A stretch of 64,000 nucleotides of DNA, taken from NCBI GenBank assembly GCA_002205965.3, contig NADL03000517.1, positions 1,612,001-1,676,000 on the forward strand, written 5' to 3'. Positions 56,900 through 64,000 of this stretch are shown one piece after another. The translations under genes were made by a program, and so were the position numbers. Under the pieces are notes generated by a model. The model was not told the origin of the DNA and did no database searches. It saw only the letters and a program-made list of their open reading frames with translations. Source of the DNA: Kappaphycus alvarezii (Eukaryota; Rhodophyta; Florideophyceae; Gigartinales; Solieriaceae). The stretch's first letter is position 1. The number at the start of each line of letters is the position of its first letter.

Positions 56900-57440
56900 T
56901 GGACATTGCGGTGCAGAATTGCTTGCAGGACTTTGATAATTCTAATGATGAGCACTTGGAGCGGGTATACCTCACGGAGGTATTAAAGCCGGGAGACCCG
57001 CGCAAACAAAGCAGAGAGTGTATGGAGGCACGGATGAGGGAAGAGAGTGGCCTTGATTCCCGTGGAGTCTGGAAGGTCATACACCCCAATGACCTGCCCA
57101 AGGGAGCAAACATTATCGGATCGCACTTCCTCCCCAGTATCGACGACTACGACACTAACACGCCAATCTATAAGTTGCGACTCTGCGCCGGCGGCAGCTA
57201 CGACGATGCCAAGCCATATCTAGTTCACGTGTAGCACAGTAGCACCTGACGTGGAACATCCGGTTAGTTCTTAGCCGTATAGTCAGTCCAGCAGTGCACA
57301 CGATAGATACTCAATGAAGTAAAGTTTCATTCTTTGGAGTACAGTGTGGGGTGTAAGCTGGGGAGAATGGACTAGACCTCTATGGCCCATGTGGGGACAT
57401 CGGGTGGACCGTTAGGAAATTAGTTTGATATTTTAGTTTA
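56900..57440 (+). pseudogene. Start of copia reverse transcriptase, truncated
   Basis: SRGVWKVIHPNDLPKGANII, the spacing to SIDDYDTNTPIYKLRLCAGG and KPYLVH (57050-57230) match the beginning of copia RT. A further piece in another frame (NIRLVLSRIVSPAVHTIDTQ, about 57260-57320) continues it. The YxDD active site is absent, because the element ends before it. Confidence 0.7.
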
Positions 57441-57598
57441 GTTAGCTCCTGTTGGTGGATCGAGGAGGTGGCGGAAGTGGGGCCACTTCTCCTTTGAGAG
57501 CCACGTGCAGTACTGTAGCATTACAGTAATAGTAGTAGGGTAGCACACCTTACAAGGAGGACGGTAGGGGTAGTAGAGTCGTATAGTTAAGCACCCTT

Positions 57599-57616
57599 TG
57601 GCCCCCAACGACAAGG
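57599..57616 (+). other. Candidate primer-binding site of the gypsy element
   Basis: TGGCCCCCAACGACAAGG starts with the TGG that pairs with a tRNA CCA end, a few bases after a CA-ended LTR-like edge. The tRNA cannot be named from this sequence. Confidence 0.4.
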
Positions 57617-57952
57617 TTTCCAAGCCGTCGACACCTCTAAGGTCAATCCTTTTCCCCTCAAGGTCAAGCGCGCGCCCAATGAACCTTCATCTTTACTAGT
57701 GCTTCCCTCGAAACCTCCTTTAGGCGAATACCCATGCTCCCGTGCCGTTCTTTTGCGTTCTAGGTATCCTTTTTGGTTGCGGCTACAGACAAAACCCTAT
57801 TGGTTTTATTCCACAAACTGGTCTCCCGACCTAGAAAGCGTTCGTCATCGAAGTCGGTTGAGCTGGAATTCCACCTTTAGGAGAATCGTTCGAGAAGAGT
57901 ATAGGAGAAAATCAACCTGTTGTTTTACTTTGTTCACCGTATCTATTTCACC

Positions 57953-59917
57953 ATGTCGAATAGGAGTGGTCGATCAACTAGGAGTTCGAGGAAGGAGCCC
58001 GTCGTTCCGTCGGACGAAGAGCAGAAGATCGATACGCCGTTTGGTGAACCGCCGATCCAGTTGGAGTCTGTTTTGTCAACCGTCACCGCCGCCACACCTC
58101 ATCCGGAGGCCGAAAGAGGGCCTAAGCTTTCGGACAACCGCCAACATTGGTTGCAGAAGGAGTTGGCTCCTCGTCTCACCACTTGGTTAAACGCCGAATT
58201 GGAGAAGAGGATACCTGCCGCTGTCACCCGTTTGGTGGGAACGTACCTGGAGGAGTCTCTTCCGGAGACTCTTCCTGCAATGGTGGGACAGTTGATGGAC
58301 ACCCGAATGGAGAAGTGGATCGCCGAAGGAGTCGAAGGTCCGATTGGTGAAGCTTGCCGTCATATCCTTCCTGAAATGGTGACCGCCAATTTGGTGAAAA
58401 CCATGACGGAGGATCCCCTTTTACCACAGTCAGCGTTGGTGGACAAAGGGCAGTCACCGGAGATACCGCCGTCACCCTCACAGGTGGTATTACCCGAAAC
58501 ACCGAAAGGATACGCCATTAGGAGTCACGGTGACCCTGGGGTTGGCCCGTCGGACTCGTCGGATTCTGAGTCCGCCCGTGATCGCCGCGATGGTGGTCGT
58601 CGAGGGAACAAAAACCGCAAGGAGAAGAAGTCCAAGCGGACACGCAAGAAGAAGAAGAAGTCAAGGAGGAGTTCGTCTACCTCCTCGGGGAGTTCGGATG
58701 ATTCGGATTCGGCTCCAGTTCAGGTGAAGAGAGACGGAGACGCCGATCGAAGGTGAGGATTGAACGTATCATCCCATTGAATGAGTTGTTCTCCCGAGTG
58801 GTGAATTACAAGTCCTATAGGTTGAACGATCGTTCCTCTTATTCGAGTAGTGTCTCCAAAAAGGTGTCGTCGTATCACAAGAGGTTGGCTGTGCAGATGC
58901 CCACCCAAAGGTTTACCGGAAAGGACCCCATCACGGTGTTGGGATTCCTAATGGAATTCCGTAACGCCTGTGATCACAACGACGTCAGTGAAGCAGTACT
59001 TCATGGATGGGACTGCCAAAGAGAAATTGCAGTCTCGCCTGAACACCTCTAGGAGCATGGTGATCGATGATGAAGAGGATGAAGACCTGGTGTCGAACTA
59101 CCCCGAAGCGGTGAACTACCTCCTGAGGACGTACGCCACCGACGAGGTGATCGCTCAGGCCTATCATCAGGTGATTTCGATGAAGCAAGGAGGGTCGATG
59201 ACGGAATCCACCTTTGCGGAGTTAATCCGAGCCAAGGCACGGCGCTGTGGCTCAGTGTTGTTCGAAAGGCGTTTGAAGTCGATTTTTGTAGATGGATTGT
59301 CGCCGACGATTCAAGCACCGTTCGGAATCCTCTATCACGAGAAAGAAGATCAACTTCACGGAGCTCAAGCAATATGCCCAGGCGTTGGGAGATTCGTACC
59401 GTAACTCCCGTCCGGGTGTGCTGAAGAAGCCAAGAGGTGTTTTGTCGATAACGCCACAAGGTGCAAACGGAATAAGGGAAGAAGAAGGGTACTCGGCGGA
59501 GTTTGAGGATCAGCATCCTCGACAGATAACGGAACTACAGAGCAGGAGATCCATAAAGTCCAACAGGGGATCGATCACGCCTTGTTGGTGTCACTGCCCA
59601 CTTCTACAACGTCGTCTACCATGTCTGCAAGGGTATGCTGGATATGCGCCAGCCCGGAGCATTTTGCTGGCGACTGTCCTACGGTAGACCCATCGGTGAG
59701 ACGACGTATTTTAGAGGAGAGGCGCGCGAACCTGATGAGGATGGATGGATTCGGTCGCCGAACGGTGACGCCTCGCAGGACTAGTATCTCTTATGGAACG
59801 TCCGTTGGTGCCCCCCGTACAGGTGTGAACGCTCGCCTCAAGGAAGAAGAAAAAAAAACGAAGGACAGCTTGCTTCTGTGGAGCCGAACACCGTATAGGA
59901 GGGACAAGAGGTTTTAA
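57953..59917 (+). pseudogene. Gypsy gag region with zinc knuckle (frame-broken)
   Basis: The ATG at 57953 opens MSNRSGRSTRSSRKEP and a frame to 58756 with a helical part and a Lys/Arg/Ser-rich end. The frame then changes near 58750, 58970 and 59330. Helical capsid-like parts are FTGKDPITVLGFLMEFRNAC and YLLRTYATDEVIAQAYHQVI. The CCHC knuckle CWICASPEHFAGDC lies at about 59638-59680 in the frame that ends at 59917. In the intact element this would be one nucleocapsid precursor. Confidence 0.65.
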
Positions 59918-59981
59918 AAGAAGACAGGGTGTAGAAAAGTCGCCTACGCCCTATGGTATCAAGCGCACACCTTATCCGAAG

Positions 59982-60599
59982 GTGGTCGAGGGAGAACTGC
60001 AACACCATGTAGGAGGTTCGGATAACTCCGTTTTGGTGTTACGAAAGAGAAATTACCGAGTGTCTGTAACGCTCGGAATTTCGCAGAGGCAGTTACGACA
60101 CACCGAGGGAGTGTTAGATACCGGGACAGGTCCAAATTTGGTGCACGTTAAAATGTTACCCCCGTCATGGATATCGTACGCGTTGCCTTATGAGGACCCT
60201 GCCTGCATAATTGATGCATCTAATAACCCCATGAAACCTTTAGGTGCGATCCCCTTGTACCTCCGAATGGGAGAACTCGTGGCGAAAATCCAGTTCGTGG
60301 TGGTCGACAACCTAGCGGAGTGCATCCTCGGAACGTCTTTCATCGATCGATTTGTGAAGGCCATTCTGCCTGGGGCAAGCGTTTTGTTCTACGAAACACC
60401 TGCGGTGGGAATTATCTCGTCATCCCATGAGGAGAAACCAAAACCAGAAGGTGGAGCTACTCCGTCGAACAAACTACGCGTTGCGAAGGCGCAGAAGGTT
60501 CCTCCAATGTCCCAAGCGGTGGTGCAAGTGCAAACGGACGCCGTTGGGTTATCGCTGTTGCGGAACACCCAAGGACTGTGGCGACGAATCATCTCCTAA
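59982..60599 (+). CDS. Gypsy aspartic protease segment
   Basis: Open frame of about 205 codons. The active-site motif is VLDTGTGPNLV (residues of about 44-54), and AECILGTSFIDRF (about 110) is the second family motif. The protease frees the mature proteins from the polyprotein. It ends at a TAA at 60597; RT resumes in another frame. Confidence 0.75.
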   Translation: MVEGELQHHVGGSDNSVLVLRKRNYRVSVTLGISQRQLRHTEGVLDTGTGPNLVHVKMLPPSWISYALPYEDPACIIDASNNPMKPLGAIPLYLRMGELVAKIQFVVVDNLAECILGTSFIDRFVKAILPGASVLFYETPAVGIISSSHEEKPKPEGGATPSNKLRVAKAQKVPPMSQAVVQVQTDAVGLSLLRNTQGLWRRIIS

Positions 60600-60691
60600 T
60601 GGCGAACGGAATTAGAGACGTGATCCCCGCGCAAGCATTTCCGGTGTTGGTGACGAATTTCAGTAACTGACTGCGTCTTCGAAAGAGTCAG

Positions 60692-61701
60692 GTGTTGGGC
60701 CATGCGCTCCCCAGTCCAGAGGCGATCTTCGCTCTTGGGGAGGGGGAGGGATTTCATGAGCCACCGTTGAAAGATGGTGAGGTCACCGATTGGAGAAACG
60801 AAGTCCATATTGGAGTACAGTGTCGCGAAGATCGCCAAAAGGTGATCGATTTATTGAAGGAGTTTCAAGAGATGTGGTCTGGGAAACTGGGCACCATCAA
60901 GGCGACGGAGCACAGAATCCAATTGATGTCCGGAGCAAGGCCGATTCACCAACAACCGTATAGAGCAGGGTTGAAAGCAAGAGAAGTGGAACGCCAAGAG
61001 GTGAATCGTATGCTCCATGAGGGAGTCATCGAGCCGTCCCAAGCGGAGTGGGCAAGTCCTGTGGTGCTTATTCCGAAGCCGGATGGGTCGTTGCGGTTCT
61101 GTGTGGACTACCGGCGCCTGAACTCCGTAACGGTGCGCGACGCTTATCCCATTCCCAGAATGGATGAGTGCATCGACTCCTTAGGTGATGCCGAGGTGTT
61201 CTCCACTTTGGACTGTAATAGTGGGTATTGGCAAGTGCCCGTCGATCCCACCGACAGGGATAAAACGTCGTTCACCTGCCCTCGGGGCTTTATCGGTTTG
61301 TTCGCATGCCCTTCGGGTTAAAGAATGCGCCGGCCACCTTCCAGAGGGCGGTCGACATCATCCTTTCAAGGTGCAAGTGGCAGTACGCGTTGGTGTATCT
61401 AGACGACGTCATAGTGTACTCCAAGAACAGAAGGGAGCACTTCGAACACCTTCGTACGGTTTTGTCACTCCTACAGGCGGCCGGAGCATCGCTGAAGCTG
61501 AAGAAGTGCAAGTTCTTCGAGCACGCGGTGGATTACCTGGGACACGTTGTGCGCCCAGGTAAGCTGGAAGTGGCGTCGAAGAACCTAAAGGCGCTCGAAA
61601 AGGCTCGGCCACCTCAGGATCAGACGGAACTACGCTCCTTTCTAGGTGTGTGCAACGTCTATAGAAGATTCGTCAAGAACTATGCGCGCATCATCCCTTG
61701 A
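60692..61701 (+). pseudogene. Gypsy reverse transcriptase (one frame break)
   Basis: ATEHRIQLMSGARPIHQQPY and VEWASPVVLIPKPDG-type sequence (AEWASPVVLIPKPDGSLRFC) open the domain. STLDCNSGYWQVPV has the first catalytic Asp. At about 61310 the frame changes by one base within the FRMPFGLKNAPATFQ-type motif, and LVYLDDVIVYSK (about 61395-61430) supplies the second and third Asp. KKCKFFEHAVDYLGHVV and TELRSFLGVCNVYRRFV end the domain. Apart from the one frame break, all core motifs are present. Confidence 0.82.
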
Positions 61702-61719
61702 CAAGCTGTCGAAGGACCA

Positions 61720-62220
61720 GCCCTTCGAATTTGAGTTGCTCTCCGACGAGGAGTTCGAGGCGTTTCAGGAGCTGAGGAAGGCGCTGACGTCCCCCCGGTG
61801 TTGGCTCTCCCAAAGGCGAATCAAACGTTTTATGTTGACACAGACGCGTGCGATCGCCAAGTTGGTTGTTGCTTACTACAGGAGCAACCTTCAGGAGAAC
61901 TGTCACCTGGGTATTGGAGTCGTACGCTGTCGAAAGCGGAGAGAAACTACAGTGCCACCGAAAGGGAGTGTCTTGCTGTAGTATGGAGCGTCATCACCTT
62001 ACGGCCTTACCTTGAAGGGCAACGCTTCATCCTCCGCACGGATCACCAACCGTTACAGTGGTTGCTAAATATCACGGACTGTAACGGAAGGTTGGCCCGT
62101 GGAGACTCCGATTGGCGAATTTCGACTTTGAAGTACGATAAATCCAGCAAGGAGACACAACCTCGCGGATGCTATGTCGATGTTGGCCACCGATTGGAGC
62201 GATCAGTCACCTTGGGATGA
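61720..62220 (+). pseudogene. Gypsy RNase H
   Basis: Starts in the frame of 61646 (DKLSKDQPFEFELLSDEEF) and changes to that of 61798, where TFYVDTDACDRQVGCCLLQE has the first catalytic Asp. SKAERNYSATERECLAVVW holds the Glu and LRTDHQPLQWLLN the next Asp. It degrades the RNA of the RNA/DNA hybrid. The end after about 62090 loses similarity through another frame break. Confidence 0.72.
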
Positions 62221-62229
62221 GGAGATTCC

Positions 62230-63632
62230 GTGTTTGCCTTGGGGTATGACTTGGACGCCCCGGTGTATTTCTCTATGCCGGACGTCCGAGGAGAAGCGAT
62301 CACCATTGATTCGGAGCCGCCAGTCACCCTTGAGGAGATTTTGGAAGCGCAACGAAAAGACCCGTGGTGTAGGGAATTGACGACGCTCGCCGATCAGGAG
62401 AAGTCACCGTATCACCTTGGGGCGAACGGACTCCTCGGTTGTCGAAGTTAGATGGTACCTTGCAGGTGGTCGTGCCGGAGCCGTTGAGGGCGAACATCCT
62501 CGCTCGCGCTCACTACTCGAGATTGTCGGGGCACCCGGGAGGGTCGAAGATGTACTACACCTTAAGGCGAGAGTTTTACTGGCCGAATATGGCGAGTGAC
62601 GTCTTCCGCACCGGGAGATTGCGAGAGCTGCGTCAAGAATCGAGGCACCGTAAGGAGTCACCAAAACTATCTGAAGTTGTTCCCGGCGGCCGGCCCATTG
62701 GAGTTTCTGGCAATGGACCTTCTTGGTCCTCTCCCCGAACGGATGATGGGAACCGCCACGTTTTGGTGATCACCGATAGGTTTTCGAAATTGTGCCGCAG
62801 CCTCCCGTTGAAGGACACGAAGGCAACAACTGTAGCCCAAGCCTTTCTTACCCATTGGGTTTATCCTTATGGTGTACCGTTTTATCTCCTAACGGATAAT
62901 GGGCCACAGTTTGCCTCTAAGTTCTTTGCGGCGGTCTGTCAACTCCTAGGGGTGAAACTTTGTTTTACTACAGCGTATCACCCAAGGGCGAACGGACAAG
63001 TTGAACGATTCAACAAGACGATCGTCCAACGCCTCCGTCACTACGTCGCCGAGAACCAGAAGGATTGGGATCGCCTAGTGGAGCCGCTCACACATGCGTA
63101 CAACCATCAGGTGCATCGAACGACGGGGACGACGCCATTTGATTTGGTGCTAACGCGTCATTCTCCGTCTATTCACGTGAAGAGTCTCCCATCAGGGGAC
63201 TTATCCCATCTGGCCAACAAGAAACTGACACCTGCGGAGTTCAAGAAGTACGCGCTCCGAAAGGTTGCGGATTCTCTCCAGAAGGCGAAGACGAAAATGG
63301 ATGACACCCAGAGGCGATACAAGGCGGACTTTGACAAGAGGGTTCGGGCTCCGTTGAAGGTGAAAGTGGGCGATTTGGTCTACATTGATCGCCCCACGTT
63401 CAAGAAGCGATACCTTGAGGATCCGGACGCCCAAGCGGTGGAGAACAACAGGTCCGCCAAGCTGATGGTGAAGACGACGGGCCCCTTTAAGGTGTTGAAA
63501 GTGCATTCTCACACTGTCACCATAGAGGAGAACGGTATCGCCATTACGGTGAGTCAAGAACGAGTATATGTATCACCTACTGTACAGGAGGAAGGCACAG
63601 TCACTACACCTGAGTCGAGACCCCCGTTTTAG
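62230..63632 (+). pseudogene. Gypsy integrase (frame-broken around the first catalytic Asp)
   Basis: The frame from 62439 carries the zinc-site start HYSRLSGHPG (two His) and YYTLRREFYWPNM. Between about 62608 and 62745 the conserved sequence lies in a different frame, where the Cys of the HHCC site and the first catalytic Asp (FLAMDLLGPLP) are found. Then the original frame resumes with HVLVITDRFSKLCRSLPL, LLTDNGPQFASKFF (second Asp) and ANGQVERFNKTIVQRLRHY (Glu). A C-terminal part with VGDLVYIDRP and GPFKVLKVHSHTVTI is the usual GPY/F-type tail. No chromodomain is seen. The two frame changes compensate. Confidence 0.8.
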
Positions 63633-63989
63633 AGCGACATGTACCCCGTAGAAAAACTCGTGAGTCATAGACGTCACGAGTCGGGGTTCAAATAACGCGT
63701 CAGGGTTTGGTTACGCCCCCAAGGATGATGAGTGGTTATATGAAACTGATGTTCCCGACCACTTCATAATCCAATATTGGCGAGCGAAACGAAAACCCCT
63801 GCCGGAGCGGTATCACCGATAGGAGACGGAGGTTGAAGATACTCTGTGTTAAAAAACGGCACCTTAAGGTTGGAGAAGCGCGAGTGAATTTGGGAAAATA
63901 AAGAAGGGAAGCACGCGTCACCCTATAGAGGTTCTACATAGGTGAGACGTACTGTATCCGGAAGTTGTCAGACCTATACAGTACCACCT

Positions 63990-64000
63990 AAGAAGGGAGA
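63990..64000 (+). other. Candidate polypurine tract of the gypsy element
   Basis: AAGAAGGGAGA ends the window. Polypurine tracts prime plus-strand synthesis and lie directly before the 3' LTR, so an LTR beginning with TG is expected at about 64001. Confidence 0.45.

Larger units (their letters stand above)
52605..57440 (+). mobile_element. Ty1/copia retrotransposon, broken and cut off inside reverse transcriptase
   Basis: Domain order gag, protease, integrase, reverse transcriptase identifies Ty1/copia. The gag part spans 52905 to about 54770 in several frames. A zinc knuckle and protease follow at 54780-55880, integrase at 55890-56810, and the beginning of RT at 56900 to about 57440. No RNase H or 3' LTR follows; the gypsy element begins instead. 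Frame changes and in-frame stops occur throughout. No 5' LTR was found; the foldback element lies directly upstream. Confidence 0.8.
57449..64000 (+). mobile_element. Ty3/gypsy retrotransposon, nearly full length, 3' LTR beyond the window
   Basis: Order gag, protease, RT, RNase H, integrase defines Ty3/gypsy. The 5' LTR is inferred to end in AGCA at about 57592, six bases before a primer-binding-site-like TGGCCCCCAACG (57599). The LTR start is uncertain; a TGTTGG at about 57449 is one possibility. Coding runs 57953-63632. The window ends in the purine tract AAGAAGGGAGA, as expected directly before a 3' LTR. Several one-base frame breaks occur, but few true stops, so the copy is young or the sequence has indel errors. 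Confidence 0.82.

Noticed and set aside
57449-57950. Exact 5' LTR borders of the gypsy element
   Set aside because: No second LTR lies in the window for comparison, so the start at 57449 and end at 57592 stay provisional.
1-64000. CRISPR arrays, bacterial operons, ribosome-binding sites and rRNA or tRNA genes
   Set aside because: The window is eukaryotic; no direct repeats with regular spacers, no rRNA stretches and no tRNA-like A and B boxes were recognised by eye. A tRNAscan or Rfam search could still find small RNA genes.

Overview
The window is nuclear DNA of a eukaryote. It has long intron-poor protein genes of purely eukaryotic families: a Luc7-type U1 snRNP protein, a BET bromodomain protein, tubulin cofactor E, an EAG/CNBD potassium channel, an F-box protein and DNA polymerase eta. 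These sit among heavily decayed LTR and non-LTR retrotransposons and DNA transposons. Compact, nearly intronless genes grouped between transposon-rich stretches fit a red (florideophyte-type) alga best. That placement is inference from architecture, not a database result.

Region by region. 1-21 kb is mostly a transposon graveyard, AT-richer than the rest. It holds a Tc1/mariner transposase remnant (1-731), a C-rich degenerate minisatellite (about 1.0-1.6 kb), a PIF/Harbinger-type DDE transposase remnant on the minus strand (2.8-3.7 kb), and a Ty1/copia RNase H remnant on the minus strand (5.8-6.5 kb). It also holds two clusters of TGTGTC/GACACA palindromes (7.6-8.1 and 10.1-10.4 kb), an odd 359-codon proline/serine-rich ORF with a globular tail (8.1-9.2 kb), a minus-strand broken gene that may be APC4-like (10.6-12.4 kb), and a decayed Ty3/gypsy element (16.3-19.8 kb).

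22-50 kb is the gene-bearing part. In order: Luc7-like (+), Mpo1/DUF962 membrane protein (-), DNA polymerase eta (-), a four-finger C2H2 protein (-), tubulin cofactor E (-), a cluster of non-LTR reverse transcriptase fragments (36.8-40.9 kb, both strands), a BET/GTE-like protein (-), a gamma-glutamyltransferase (-), the first exon of an F-box protein (+) and a cyclic-nucleotide-binding-domain K+ channel (-). No operon-like logic is expected. The genes cover separate housekeeping roles: splicing, sphingolipid alpha-oxidation, translesion synthesis, microtubule assembly, chromatin, glutathione turnover, ubiquitination and ion transport.

50-64 kb is mobile again. A 635-bp foldback element with two 208-bp inverted arms lies directly before a broken Ty1/copia element cut off inside reverse transcriptase. 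A nearly full-length Ty3/gypsy element follows, with gag, protease, RT, RNase H and integrase in order, whose 3' LTR should begin just past the window end.

Several conserved genes (Luc7-like, polymerase eta, gamma-glutamyltransferase) and the gypsy element carry single-base frame breaks while the coding sequence on both sides stays conserved. Some breaks lie at G-runs, which points to indel errors in the assembly at least as much as to real gene death. A palindromic GTACTGTACAGTAC-type motif recurs in the intergenic DNA of the gene-bearing half.
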